64,000 nt of DNA from Sambucus nigra (taxonomy: Eukaryota > Streptophyta > Magnoliopsida > Dipsacales > Adoxaceae): contig OX422207.1 in assembly GCA_949130495.1 (NCBI GenBank), forward strand, positions 705,780,456 through 705,844,455, written 5' to 3'. Below are positions 11,089 to 23,480 of the stretch, in pieces. The notes below the pieces were generated by a model. It was given only the letters and a program-made list of their open reading frames with translations. It ran no database searches and was not told where the DNA came from. Within the stretch, counting starts at the first letter, position 1. Every line of letters starts with the position of its first letter. The position numbers and the translations under genes were made by a program.

Positions 11089-11653
11089 GATAGTATCAGA
11101 ACATGGTCTTAGGTCTCGTAGGTTATGAGTTCATTTAGCTTCCGCATTATCGATCTTTGATTCCCTTTATTGATTCGTACTCTTTAAAGTAGATGGTATA
11201 GCATATGTGTTAGATGTGTTTCTTGGTGATATATAATTTTTTGTTAAGGACATTGTAGGCAATGAGTTTAGAATAATTAAGCTTTACGTTAGGATCCTTA
11301 AAGTAGATTTTTCATATGTTAATTATTTGTAAGATCATTAGTATAAATTTTGGGTATGTGTTATATCGATGCAACGATGTGATTCGATTTGAGGATTTAT
11401 GAGTTGCAAGGATTATCAAAAATAGAAGCGAGTAGTAATTTGCGAGAGCGTGTAGGACGCAATTATTTTCATATATGTATATTATTTTGGAGATCGAGGA
11501 ATTTTGTACGTGTAGGATTTGGTCTATGGGCGCCAAATTATGACACTTTACGGGTAGACATATGTGAGCCTTATTTTAATTTGCACGATTTATGTTTGAC
11601 ATTTATGCTTCGTCAAATTTTGAGGACGAAATTCCTTTGCTAGTGGGAAAGTA
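11089..11653 (+). mobile_element. Internal region 1 of tandem element
   Basis: Only 565 bp. It starts with ga and a mutated primer site TAGTATCAGAAC (11091-11102; consensus TGGTATCAGAGC), complementary to initiator tRNA-Met. It ends with TTTGAGGACGAAATTCC and a purine stretch (gtgggaaagta) before the next LTR. No polyprotein domain is recognisable, so the element must have relied on proteins from a related chromovirus. Confidence 0.8.
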
Positions 11654-14005
11654 TGTAACACCTCGTGTTTTTATTAATTAATTTAATTCCTTAGTTAGAA
11701 TATTCGAGAAAAATAAAATTTTGAATTTAATGGTCTTTAATAATTAAACATGTTGATTTTTATATTATAGTAGAAATTTCTCAACCGGAATTAAATCAGA
11801 GTTATAATGGAGTGTTAGAATATTATTTTTATATATCTCATCAAGCAGGTACATTTTGTTAAGATTTATGAAAATTCTTCTAAGTGAAAAGGCGACATTT
11901 TAAAGCTTTTGTCTTGATATTGGGGTCGTTCAAACGACAACATATGTCATTCGAACGGCGTAGCATCTCATTCGGATGACATCTGCCAGTCGTTCGAGCG
12001 ACAGGAGGCGGTGGGTTTATTAGTGTCCTAATTGTATTCTAACTCTTCAACCTTTATATACCAAAACTAATACAGGACTGGGAATTTAAAAAAACTTTTC
12101 TCTCAAACTTTTCTCCAGTAAGGCTCTCCAAACATATTTCCTCTCATCTTTAACCCCTAGCCCCAACTTTGAACAAGTTTTAACTCTAGAATTGAAGACT
12201 CAATTGGTGTTTTCTCAAGAGGAATCCAACCGTCTACTCAGATTTTCATCCGACTAATTCCAGTCATGAAAACTCTATTCCTTTCCTTTAGTATTATGCG
12301 TTTTAAGTGTCGCCTAAACCCTTCATCATGTGTTTTTGATTAAAATCAAATAGCAACTTAATTAGAGAAAGTGGAAACTAATTTTGCGTCTATTTTGATA
12401 AAAAAATTTAATGTGATTTAATTCTTGAAACCCTTGGGTGCATAAGTTACATTATTGTGTTTTTATGGATTTGGGGGTGTACGTCAGCATGTAGAAGTTA
12501 TAAGATTATTTATATGTTATGTGGGACGCGAACAGACTTATAAAAATTAGAAGATTTATAAAGGAGAACGATTATGTCATATTCAATATCATCGCATGTT
12601 AAATAAATTAATATTATTGAATAGAATGAATTTTGTTGAAAACAATGACGGTGCTAGTAATTGAGTTAAATTAAATTGGGACCTGTAGGATTATATTGTC
12701 ATGATGATTTATGATATTGTGTGGATTATTTTTATTCACTTTTGCCATCGCGGGGACGAGGGGCTTTTGGTTGGTATATTTCTCAACTTGATTATAGGAT
12801 GCTTACTAGGTATGGGACAAGTGGATAGGCCTTGGTTATAGTTTATGCTTGCTAAGTATGGGACTAGTTTGTGTAAATTCGTGGGGATTTTATATTCCGG
12901 GGGTGGTATGATTTTATGTTTTATTTATCATTGCGTTAGTCTAAGCATGAGATTAGGACGTATTTTATATTCGAAATTCATCTTATACGTAGATAGGACG
13001 TATATGTACTTTGGGGACCCTTATGTATGGGACTAAGGCGGTATTTTGAGGATCTCATCGATTAAAAGGGTGGGGTAATTTGTTAATTTTGAAATTGAGA
13101 AAATGAGATTTAATGCCAAAGATAAAAAACGGGTATTAGGACTTGTGGCGACTTAACGTGCTGGGGATGAAAGTTTAAACATGTCGGTTGGCGACTTATG
13201 TCATGTCGTGTGTGGAATCTTATCAAATTATGGGCAAGGGGAAGTGTGACACTTTCGTGGATTACCATCCGGGACAGGAGGACCGCCAAAATAAAAAGTG
13301 AGAATAATGATAATTTGGGTTGATTTAATTATTTTAACACTTGGGGGATGTGGGATAATTAAAATGATATTGGTGTGATTTTTATAAGAATCTTTGGGGG
13401 TGGTTAGTAATTTATCTTTCCCGCATTTAATTATATTTGTTGAATTAAAATACTCCATTTTGATATTTATTACGTATAATGCTATTGTCTGGATTCACGG
13501 ATCCTACTTGAGTAGAGTAGTGGGTATTCATGCTCGGGGCTCTGACCTCGTGCGTTGACTAACTTTTTCAAGATAACATTTGGAGAAGTTACATAGGATT
13601 ATTAAAGTTTCTTGTTTGGAGGTGCAGCTGCAGTTTTTCATTTTTATCTGTTAATTTTATTAGACTTTCTTTTCAGTTGTATTTCATTATGAGACTTCAT
13701 TTGGGTTTTATTGGTCCATTCGGTTACAAAGTTGTTAGAGGATATTAGTTGGATTATTCATAGATGATTATTACTCAGTTTTAATTAAATCATTTTTCGA
13801 GATTGGATTTATTCAAAGTTTTAGAATGTGATGGATATTTTATCGTTCAGTTCTTATTATCATTTGGGATTGATTCAAATATTTATCTTACGGATTGATT
13901 TTATTATGTCTCATATCAATCTCATGCTAAGAATGATACTTTATTTAGTTCAGGCCCATCATTGTTTTGGTGGCGGCCGACGCCAGAATTAGGCGGGGTG
14001 TGACA
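11654..14005 (+). repeat. LTR copy 2 of the tandem element (2352 bp)
   Basis: TGTAACACCTCGTG to GGCGGGGTGTGACA. It is the shared middle LTR. Its palindrome cluster is at 11925-12003 and its TATA box near 12053-12060 (TTTATATA). Compared with copy 1 it lacks part of the stretch around 10265-10310. Confidence 0.88.
11925..12003. promoter_or_regulatory. Cluster of four TTCGAA-type palindromes upstream of TATA (LTR 2)
   Basis: Copies read GTCGTTCAAACGAC, GTCATTCGAACGGC, CTCATTCGGATGAC and GTCGTTCGAGCGAC. Each is one to three changes from the common palindrome. The TATA box follows 50 bp downstream. Confidence 0.65.
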
Positions 14006-14571
14006 GATGGTATGAGAGCATGGTCTTAGGTCTCGTAGGTTATGCGTCCATTTCGGTTTTGCATTATCGATCTTTGGTTCCCTTTATTGATTCTTACTGT
14101 TTATGGTAAAGGGTATATCATACGTGTTAGATGTGTTTCTTGGTGATATATAATTTTGTGTTAAGGATGTTGTAGGCATTGAGTTTAGAATAAGTAAGCT
14201 TGATGTGAGGATCCTTATAGTAGATTTTGGAGACGTTAATTATTTCGAAGATCATTGGTATAAATTTTGGGTATGTCTTATATCGATTCAGCGATGTGAT
14301 TTTATTTGAGGATTTATGTGTTGCGGTAGTAATTTGCGAGAGCACGTGGGACGTCATTATTTTCATAGTTATGGATATATATATATATATATATTTATAT
14401 ATATTAGGATATCGGGGGATTTCGTACATGTAGGATTAGGTGTATGGGCGTCCAATTATGGCACTTTACGGGTAGACATATGTGAGCCTTATCTTAATTT
14501 GGATGATTTATCTTGGACGTTTATACTTCGCTGAATTTTGAGGAAGAAATTCCTTTGCTAGTGGGGAAGTA
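14006..14571 (+). mobile_element. Internal region 2 of tandem element
   Basis: 566 bp, homologous to internal region 1. The primer site reads TGGTATGAGAGC (14008-14019), one change from the Met-tRNA consensus. A TA microsatellite has grown at about 14378-14403. It ends with the purine stretch gtggggaagta. Confidence 0.8.
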
Positions 14572-15301
14572 TGTAACACCCCGTGTTTTTATTAATTAAT
14601 TTAATTAATTAGTTGGAATATTCGAGAAAAATAAAATTTTGGATTTAATGGTCTTTAATTAAACATGTTGATTTTCATATTTTAGTAGAAATTCCTCAAC
14701 CGGAATTAAATCGGAGTTATAATGGAATGTTAGAATATTATTTTTATATATCTTATCAAGGAGGTACATTTTGTTAAGATTTATGAAAATTCTTCAAAGT
14801 GAAAAGGCGGTGTTTTAAAGCTATTGTCTTGATATTGGGGTCGTTCAAATGACATCGTATGTCGTTCGAACGTTGTAACATCTCATTCGAACGACAGCTG
14901 TCAGTCGTTCGAGCGACAAGAGGCGGTGGGTTAATTAGAGTCCTAATTGTATTTTAACTCTTCAACCTTTATATACCAAAACTGACACGGGATTGGGACT
15001 TTCAGATCACTTTTCTCTCTAACGTTTGTCTAGTAAGGTTCTTCAAACATATTTCCTCTCATCTTTAACCCCTAGCCCCATGTTTTAACAAATTTTAACT
15101 CTATAATTGAAGATTTAATTTGTATTTTCTCAAGAGGAATCCAACCGTCTACTCATATTTTTATCTGAATAAATTTAGGCATGAATACTCTATTCCTTTC
15201 CTTTAGTATTATGCATTTTAAGTGTTGCCTAAATCTTTAATCACGTGTTTTTGATTAAAATCAATTAGCAACTTAATTAGAAAAAGTGGACTTTAATTTT
15301 G
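14572..15301 (+). repeat. LTR copy 3 of tandem element, left fragment
   Basis: TGTAACACCCCGTG start; aligns with copies 1 and 2 for about 730 bp and then stops where the Tat element begins. The palindrome cluster is at 14840-14918 and the TATA box near 14969-14975. The continuation is at 26785-28384, but roughly 130 bp of LTR expected between the two fragments are missing. Confidence 0.85.
14840..14918. promoter_or_regulatory. Cluster of four TTCGAA-type palindromes (LTR 3)
   Basis: Copies read GTCGTTCAAATGAC, GTCGTTCGAACGTT, CTCATTCGAACGAC and GTCGTTCGAGCGAC. The three LTR copies decay at different positions but keep the same four-motif layout. Confidence 0.65.
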
Positions 15302-15770
15302 AAAACAAACAAGACACAAGGAATTTTAAAGTGGTTCGGCTTAGTGGAATAGCCTACGTCCACTATTCTATATTGATTGACTTAAGTTGTTATTTTTTCC
15401 GGTCCTTCGCTATGAGGGTGATACAAAGTATTTATAACCTAAGAGGGTTACTGATAGTTGTTGTGTGAATGGATGGAATACGTTTATGTGTTAGGCATTT
15501 ACATTAATATATAATGAGAATTAATTGTATGAAGGTTGTCTCTTTATTAACCATACAGGATGTAGGACTGCTGTCGCTTTGTTATCATTGCAAGCCATTG
15601 GTCAGGCTTCCTTATTGGTCGGGCTTCCTTATTGGTCGAGCTTCCCTCCTGGTCCGACTTCATTTTTTTTCGGGATTCTTTGCTGGTTGAGCTGACTTGA
15701 ACTTGTGCCACATTAGATTACACGTCCTGGATTGTGATTAGTCCACGTAGGGTGGTAGATTTTGGTATCA
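15302..15770 (-). repeat. 3' LTR of Tat element, end-truncated
   Basis: Aligns with 26342-26780. On the minus strand it begins TGATACCAAAATC, next to a purine tract (AGGGGATTCCGT, RC of 15771-15782). Its far end stops about 54 bp short. A minus-strand TATAAATA lies at 15429-15436. It contains a short array of TTGGTCGGGCTTCC-like units at about 15597-15660. Confidence 0.85.
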
Positions 15771-16045
15771 ACGGAATCCCCTAATGTTTCATACTTGGAG
15801 CTGATGGGAAAGTGTGAAATATTATACTTCAACAGTAGTTCGGGTTGTTTGTTTTAGCTGCAGACTTTCCAGACTTGTAAAATTTATCCACACTATTGAC
15901 GATTTTTGGGCGCGAATGGAAATTTTGTAAATATTTAAAATTTTAGCAAACTTTTATGGGGTATCTTCCTCTTTTCCTTTGTTATCCACCGTAAACCCAA
16001 ACTTCGTTCGCTTTAATCATTACTTTTCCAATGTCTGATGCGCCT

Positions 16046-16052
16046 TATAAAA
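16046..16052 (+). promoter_or_regulatory. TATA box of the antisense gene in the Tat element
   Basis: TATAAAA, about 160 bp before the ATG at 16213 and on the strand opposite to the element. It is followed by a C/T-rich leader (cttttacctcttac, cttctattcttgac). Own promoters have been proposed for additional antisense genes of Tat elements. Confidence 0.55.
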
Positions 16053-16212
16053 AGGCAGTAAAAACTTCGATCATCTTTTACCTCTTACTTCTGATTCTAC
16101 CGCTATGTTAATTTCTTTTTCGTGCGATCGCTTTCTTTTCTTTCTTCTATTCTTGACGAATCCTTAAATATTTGTTAGAAATTTTCCTCTCTTCTTCTTT
16201 GTTTTCTTCATC

Positions 16213-19200
16213 ATGGTTTATTCTATCGAGTCACTTGATAAGTTCATAATTGATTTTAATATTCCATCTTGGGTTGTATTAGAACATCCCACTTTTCTTT
16301 CCAATTTTTTCTCTCTTGCTGAGGGTCATTGGTTCCTTTCCATCTTTATTGTTAAATGTGGTTTCAAGTTTCCTCCCAATCCCCTGTGTTTGGAGTTTTG
16401 TTAAAAATTTTGACATTGTACCTGCAAGAGTGGTTCCTAACACATGGAGAGATGTAAATGAAGTTTATAGGTTATATCAAATTATGGAACCCATCCGGGG
16501 ATTCCAGAAATTATGTTTTGTTATAAATGGATAACTAGTGATACCGCTTTTTATTTGAAAACTATGGCAGTTAGTAAAGCTTTAGTAGTTAATCTCCCAG
16601 ATTCTAATAGGGATTATTTTGATCATGGGGTAGTTGTAAAAAATTGGCAGCATGCCCCTTTAATTGGAGGCGCTAAATATCAAGGACCTAGATGTCCGCA
16701 CTTTTGTAACGGAATAGGTTGTTTTATGTTTAAGTAAATTTTCCCTGTTATGTTTGATAAAATGTCATAATGAATGTTATTTTATAAATTGATTTGCAGT
16801 TGAGAAAAAAAAAACTGCCCCAAAGAGAGTGAAGTAAATTTGAGAAGATTGAAGTTTGTTTGGGGACTTCACAAGGTAGTTTCTAAGGAGCATGTTAGGT
16901 TTGCCTCCTATCTGATTCAATACAAAATAATGTTTCTTCCTTTATCACCAAATGTGATGCTTCTCCTGCTCTGGTGATTGACCTTGATCAAGAGATTGCT
17001 GTTGACTCAAACACTCCTCTGTCTGAAATTATGAAGAAGAGGAAATTTCCTGACCTTTACAGTGGTAGAATTTTTTGGTCCCAAACATCTAATGAAGGAG
17101 TCAAGAAGAAAATAAGGGATGTTATGAAGAGCCCAGCCCCCAAGGATCTAGTCCCCAAAGACCCAACCCCCAAAGTTCTGGCTCCTAAAGATGTAGCTCC
17201 CAAAGAGGTTGAAGTTACTTTCAGGAGGCTTAGGAGAGGGATTGCAGAGAAGCAAGCCGACCAGGTAACAGATCAGCTGTCCTTGGTTGATTTACCCTCT
17301 TCTGATGTTGTTCCTCCAGCAGATATCACTCCCAGTTTGTCCATAAGGTTGATCAAGTCTGGTACTCTTCCACACCATATGGGGTGGATGTCATGCTCCC
17401 TCGAACCAGGGTTTATGAATTGGCAGCTTAGAACCTTACATCAATAAGTAATTTCCATTTCAATTATTTGGTTTTCTTTTATATCTCTCATTTACTCATT
17501 TCAATATTAATCTTTTGAAATTCTTAGTACACTTTAGTAATATGTTGCAGAAGGATGATGCAATTAAGGCTTCTTTATTTTGAAATGAGGTGGAGGAAGC
17601 CTTGGATGGCTTGAAGAAATCTCTATTTGAATCTCAACAGCCTTGGAGACTGAAAATAATACTTGGGCAGAGAAACTAAAGACTTCTGAGACTGCTCGAT
17701 AGATGTCTGATGATAATGCCCTTGAAGTTGAGCGCAGGGCCAAGGATGCTGAGCGTAAGGGGAAGGAGGCTAAGCATGAGAAAGAGGAAGCTGAGCGCAG
17801 GGGGGAGGATGTTGAGCATAAAAAAGAGGAAGTTGAGCATAGGCCAAAGGTTGTTGAAGAGCTTGTATCTTTTGCTAGATCTAAGAGAAAGTCTTCTATG
17901 AAGGCCTCCTTCAGCGGTGGTTGGGAAAAATGATGAAACAAATCAATTTCGGCTACATCTTATCAAATTGAGTATGCAAAGAAAAAATGTTTTAGAGTTG
18001 GTTGGGTTGCTTCCTTTCAAGAGATGAACATAACTGAAGACTCTGAACTTTTTCAGAGATATATTCATGGTCCTCCTTCGATCATCGAGGACGAAGTTGA
18101 TGATAAAGATTCTTTTGAAGAGTCTTCACTTGCGATTGAATCTGCTACCAAACACCCCGAAGTCATTGAGTCTTATATTCCTCCGATCGAGTAAACCGAG
18201 CTTCCCCAATCTGTAGTCCCTTATTCTGAGTAGGATAATAAGGTTGATAGGGAGAAGGTGTAAAGTTGTTCGGTATTTACTCTTTTTATTTCTTTCTCTT
18301 TATTTCTATTGTACTGAACTTTTTGTCATTAATAAAAGAACTTTTTGTTCCTTTTTGTCTCTTGTTGATTGTACTCATTCTCCAGTCTTGTTATTGATTG
18401 GTGGTTATTTTTTTTCTTGCTAGTTTGTAGAGAGGATGGAATAAATATCTTCCCATGATACCGAGCTATTAAGGAAGTGCAATGCTTTTTTCAAAGATGG
18501 TCATACGGACTTGTCTGAAAAAGAAATCACCCAGTTGCTCGGTGATGATGCCTTAGAGCAGGTTAAATAATCCTACAAGTATTTGAAGTGGTTACTTGAT
18601 CGGGAGGTAGAAAATAATGTTTCCTACCATGAAATGATAGAAGAACTTCAAAAACAATATAAAGAAATATCAAAGCTTAAGTGTAGGTAGGAGTTTTGAT
18701 AATTTTGTTTCTGTTTATAATAAAAAGGAGTTTCTTCTTAAAATTGATGTTGAAGAAACTAGAACTGTTGCCAAACAACTAGAAGAGGAGAATAATAGTT
18801 TGAGGGATAAAGTGAATCTTTTGAAGTCTGCCTCAGGGGCTGTTGTTGCTACTACTGATGAAGGTTATTCCCTTTTTAAAGCTGAGAACACAACATTAAG
18901 AGATGAATTTTAGGTCTTAAAAAACATTAAACCTGTATTTCCTCTCGAGCTAGAAATAGGCCTGGACGAGGAACCATAGAAGAAATTAAGACCCAATAGG
19001 CCCTTGCCAATCAAGTTGCACAGTTTAATGCAAAAGACCGAGCTATTGCTGAGATGTCACAAAAGCTACAGACCTTATCTAAATAATTATCCACTCAATC
19101 TTCCCAATTATAGGTTAAGGATGGGTTACTGAAGAATCTGCAATCACAAGTTGATAAATTAACCTTTAAATTCCATAAGTGTCCAAGAGAAGTTTGGATG

Positions 19201-19603
19201 GATGGATATAATGAAGCCCTGGGGCATATTGACGATAGACTCCAACAGATTAAAAATGAGGCCTATAAATAGGGTTGGATGAATGCTTTAACTGTGTTGA
19301 ACTTTTGGGGATTGGTATGAACCGGTCTTGCTGCATCTTGACAATCATCCATTCCAGTTAGACGTTAATTGGATCCCTATTGATCGTATTCCTCATTATT
19401 TGATTTCAAAATACTTAGGGCACTACGAGCTGCATGATGAATTGGAAATCGTCCAACCTCCTCATTTGCTTGATAATCCTAGTAGAAGTAACACCATGAT
19501 GCTTCAGAATTTTAACTTCATCAACTCTCCTTATACTTTGGATGATCATCCAGCTAGCATGGATCCTGTTTCTGAGGCTGAAGGGAAACATCCTGCAGAA
19601 TAA
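16213..19603 (+). pseudogene. Antisense additional ORF of Tat element ('putative gypsy type transposon' domain)
   Basis: The gene runs against the element's polyprotein and ends about 0.8 kb from the pol 3' end. The N-terminal part (16213-16733) resembles the domain annotated as 'putative gypsy type transposon' (PF04195): EGHWFLSIF, GFKFPPNPLCLEFC, PNTWRDVNEVYRLYQI. Next are proline-lysine repeats (APKD, VPKD, TPKV; about 17130-17200) and a charged coiled coil (EVERRAKDAERKGKEAKHEK..., about 17726-17850). More coiled coil follows at 18760-19250, then a C-terminal block with LGHYELHDELEIVQPP near 19409-19456. Likely introns with GT...AG borders are 16734-16799, 17448-17550 and perhaps about 18258-18429. 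Frameshifts near 16402 and 16528 and stops break it. Its function is unknown in the family; the start was chosen from the TATA spacing and homology. Confidence 0.7.
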
Positions 19604-20004
19604 TCTTTTGTATTTTATTTCTACGTATTTTAGCAACAGTATGTAATCATTTGACATAATGAAAAGCTTATTTTGTTAATGGATCAACTTTTAGTTAATC
19701 TTTGAATATCTTCATAGTCTTTGACTATGAATGGATCAACTTTTTTAGTTAATCTCTAGTTGTTCATTGGTTCTATTGATGTCCTTAGGATTATCCTAAG
19801 TTTTATACCAATGACCAATGATTCACTATGGTTCTGCTAATGTACCAAAATTTTATGGTAATTGCATTAGTTGTTTCGGTTCCCAGGCTTGAGTGGAATA
19901 TTTATCCATCTTTTAGCCCAGTTTAGATGAAAATTATTCATTCGGGTCTTCCTTATCCAAGCATTTGGAACTTATAATTTTGCCTTGCGTGCTTTTATAT
20001 GTTT
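19604..20004. other. Spacer after antisense gene
   Basis: AT-rich 3' flank of the antisense gene. It carries a near-duplicate of ATGGATCAACTTTTAGTTAATCTTTGA-like sequence at 19679 and 19731. No coding signal was seen. Confidence 0.4.
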
Positions 20005-20260
20005 GACAACCAACGTTGTGGGTGCCGTTATTGATGCCGACCAACTTTGTTGGTGCTCTTTATTGATGCCAACCAACTTTGTTAGTGGTCTTTGTTAATG
20101 CTGACCAACTTTGTTAGTGGTCTTTGTTGATACAAAAAAACTTTGTTTCTGGTCTTTATTGATGCCGACCAACTTTGTTGGTGATATTTGTTAATGCCGA
20201 CCAACTTTGTTGGTGATATTTGTTGATACCGACCAACTTTGTTGGTGGCCTTTGTTCATG
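20005..20260. repeat. 32-bp tandem array, 8 copies, between convergent genes
   Basis: The unit is about GCCGACCAACTTTGTTGGTG followed by ATATTTGTTGAT. Most copies contain CCAAC-TTT-GTTGG, a 5-bp stem with a 3-base loop. The array lies exactly between the 3' end of pol (minus) and the 3' end of the antisense gene (plus). Tat elements are known for variable tandem repeats in this zone. Confidence 0.85.
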
Positions 20261-20389
20261 CATAGTGTAGTGCATCGCACTAGTACTCCAAAAAAATAAT
20301 AACAATTTTGGGAAAATCGCATTCTCATTAATATTAAAATGAATTTAATACGACATGATTACATCACTAATAGTATTTACTCAAGAGTT

Positions 20390-21430
20390 ATGCATTCCAC
20401 AGGTTCTTGAATTCTCCCCCTTCTAAAGTCTCAATCCGATATTTACCTAGTCGGATGACTACAGTAATACGATAAGGCCTATGCCAATTAGATTCCATCT
20501 TATTACTCTTCTGAATCACTTTATTCAAAACATAATCTCCCTTTTTAAGTTGCCCAGTATGACCCTCTTGTTGTAGAAACGTGCAATCCATTATTGATAG
20601 GATGCATTTCTTAATGTTGCATATTCACGAAATTCTTCTAGTATGTCTAAATCCAGCATTCTCATCAAATCACTAACTGGGGTATTTAAGTTAAGAACTC
20701 TGTGCATGGGCAAACCTAGCTCGGCAGGAATTACCACTTTAGTACCAAATGCTAATATATAGGGAGTTTCTCTAGTAGCTGTTCGGGGAGTTGTTCGATA
20801 AGCCCATGAGACATAATGCAGTTCATTGATCCAATTCCTTTGAGCGCTTTTCAGCCTTTTTTTCAACCCATTCAACAAAGTTTTATTAGTTACCTCTGTT
20901 TAGCCATTGCTTTGAGGATGGCTGGGAGCATAGTGGATTTTTTGGACATTGGATTGAACACAATAGTCAGCAAATTCATTATTATCGAATTGTGTGCCAT
21001 AATCAGTGTTAAAGGCGAAGGGCAAATCGTACCTGCATATGATATTTTTCCAAATAAACTAATAAACCCTCTCATAGGACATATTAATCAACGGTTCAAC
21101 TTCCACCCATTTAGTAAAGTAATCAACAGCTATAACTAGGTACTTGAACCTTCTTCGAGTGATCGACAAAGGCTCGACCAAGTTAATACCCCACATAACA
21201 AAGGGCTAAGGTGAAGTGATTGGTGTTAGGAGAGCTTGTGGAGCCTTGCGTATATTGAAAAACCTATGAAACTTATCACACTTCTTGACAAAATCTGCAT
21301 AATCTACTCGAATAGTCGGCCAGTAGTACCCTTGTGTATGGATTCTCTACAATAACGTACTTCCTGCTACATGGGCACCACATAACCCTTCATGGACTTC
21401 TTCAATCAAATCCTTCACTTTAGATTGATG
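20390..21430 (-). pseudogene. Integrase of Tat element (broken)
   Basis: Core and C-terminal parts are recognisable on the minus strand: VDYFTKWVEVEP near 21110-21145, then NGLKKRLKSAQRNWINELHYVSWAYRTT-type text from about 20878 to 20800, TPYILAFGTKVVIPAE near 20740, and a C-terminal end with GDYVLNKV and GKYRIETLEGGEF near 20550-20400. Frameshifts near 21110, 20885 and 20595 split it. No chromodomain follows, as expected for Tat. Confidence 0.82.
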
Positions 21431-21484
21431 TATGAACCGTTATAGACCATCAGTTAATCCTTTTCTATATAATACACCACCATC

Positions 21485-22070
21485 TTACACATATCTTGCA
21501 GCTTTGTATTTCAGCCTCTTAGCTTCAAGTAAACCGGCTGGAAGAATCACGTCTTTAATATATGCTCTTATGGGGTCCATCCAAGATGGACCCATATCAA
21601 CTACAATGAATTTGACCATCAGATATTCATTTATGCTACTATTAACAAGAAGCTCAATAGGAATAGTTCTTCGTAGCTCAATTCTGGTTGCTGAAGCTAG
21701 TCGAGAAAGTGCGCCTGCTCGGGCATTTTCCAATCTTGGAATTTTGATCACCTGGATAGCTAACAGAATGAAAATTATCTTTAATTCTTTGGTTAAGTAT
21801 CTGGTCTTTAGTTCTCCTTTAGATTCATATAGGTTCAACACTTGATTTAGCACCAACTGTGAGTCACCGTACACCACAACTTGCTCGGCGTTCAGTGACT
21901 TGGATTGATTTAACCCAATAATTACAACTTTATACTCTGCTTCATTATTGGAGGCTTGAAATTATAATTGTAGAGTGCACTATATGTCTAATTCGTCTGG
22001 AGTATTGAGAATGATTCCAGCTCCACATCCATTTGCACAGGATGACCCATCGACATACAAGCTCCATATG
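21485..22070 (-). pseudogene. Second, archaeal-type RNase H of Tat element
   Basis: The segments IPIWSLYVDGSSCANGCGAGIIL (about 22072-22005) and GDSQLVLNQVLNLY (about 21867-21826) are marks of the extra RNase H domain between RNase H and integrase in Tat lineage elements. A frameshift or stop lies between them near 21960-21880. This domain is the main reason for assigning the lineage. Confidence 0.82.
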
Positions 22071-22339
22071 GGAATATCGTCGTTAAACGATTGGTTTGTT
22101 AAAATTCCACGATGGAAAATTTTATCCTTTACCTCCTTATATTTCTTTTTCATCTCCTGTATCCCACAAGAGGATACTGGTTGGTCAGTGGTAATTCTTT
22201 TCGCAATTTCCCATACTTGGAGTTGGTTGGGCATATCTTCAGTAGGTTTGTTTACTTCTGCATGTTGCTCGTCTAGATTCCCTCGCCGATCGAGGACATC
22301 TAAGTAAGTGAATTTTGCAATAAAATCTGCTATAGCTTG

Positions 22340-23480
22340 GCCTTTTAAAGCAGTCCTTAGTTCATATACAAGGTCATACTCCCTCAACTCCACAGCCCAA
22401 AACATTAATCTCCTGAATTTCTTTGGCTTATGCAAAACTTTCCTCAGTGGCATGTCAGTGTGTACCACTATGGTGTGATCTTGAAAATATGGCTTCATTC
22501 ATCTACTGGCCTCAATTAAGGCTGACGATAATTTCTCTACTCTGGGATATCTAACTTATGCTCCTAAAAAAGCTTTGCTAGTGTAATAAACTAGCTTTTC
22601 GACTCCGGTCTCCTCCCTGATCAAGGCAGAACTAATAGCCGACTTAGAAATTGCCAAATATTGATACAACTTTTCTCCCAACACTGGTCGGGAGATTAGT
22701 GTTGGTGTTCCCAGGTACTTCTTTAATTCTAGGAAAGCATTTTCACAATCATTGTTCCGTTCAAAGGTTTTTCTGAGCACTTTAAAGAATGGAAAGCATT
22801 TATCGATTACTCAAAATACAAATTTGTTGAGTGTTACTACGCATCCTGTTAGACTTTGAACATCCTTTTTATAGGTCGGGGACTGTATTTCAATAAGAGC
22901 TTTAATCTTATCTGTATTAGGTTCAATTCCCCTTTGATTCACTATAAACCCGAGGAACATTCCCTCCTGCACTCCGAAGATGCATTTGGTGGGGTTTAAT
23001 TTCATCTGGTGCTTTTCCAAGTGATCAAATGTCTGGCTAAGGTCGGTAATATGATCAACAACCTTTTTTCTCTTAGTGAGTATATCATCAACATATATTA
23101 CTTGTTCACTAGTCTTTGTTCACTAGTCTTTGATAAGTATTACTTGCATTTTCCAGACCAAATGGGATAACATTATAGTAATAAGTTCCTCAAGAAGTGA
23201 TAAAGGAAGTTCTTACTCTATCTTTGGGCTTTATTTTGATCTAGTTATAACCAAAATATGCATCCATGAAACTCAACAAGTCATGCCCTGAAGTAGCATC
23301 TACCAATTGATGAATTCCTGGCAAAGGAAAGTGATCCTTTGGACACGCTTTGTTCAAGTCAGTAAAATCCACACACATCTTCCATTTATTGTTCTTCTTC
23401 TTAACCATAACTACGTTGGTTAACCTATCCGGGTACTTCACATCTTCAATGAAGGAATATTTTTGAAGCTTCTCCACTTC
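22340..23480 (-). pseudogene. Reverse transcriptase and first RNase H of Tat element
   Basis: RT text includes NVVMVKKKNNKWKMCVDFTDLN, then KACPKDHFPLP (about 23415-23320) and SFMDAYFGYN near 23270. The catalytic YVDD at 23084-23095 (RC) is intact. LNPTKCIFGVQEGMFLGFIV follows near 23000-22940. RNase H remains are at 22780-22340 (YYTSKAF, VVHTDMPLRKVL, KGQAIADFIAKF). A short direct duplication of TTCACTAGTCTTTG at 23106-23133 disrupts the frame just upstream of YVDD on the coding strand. Confidence 0.88.

Noticed and set aside
20816..22307. Plus-strand open frames across the Tat pol region
   Set aside because: They are shadows of the minus-strand integrase and RNase H frames, which carry recognisable motifs.
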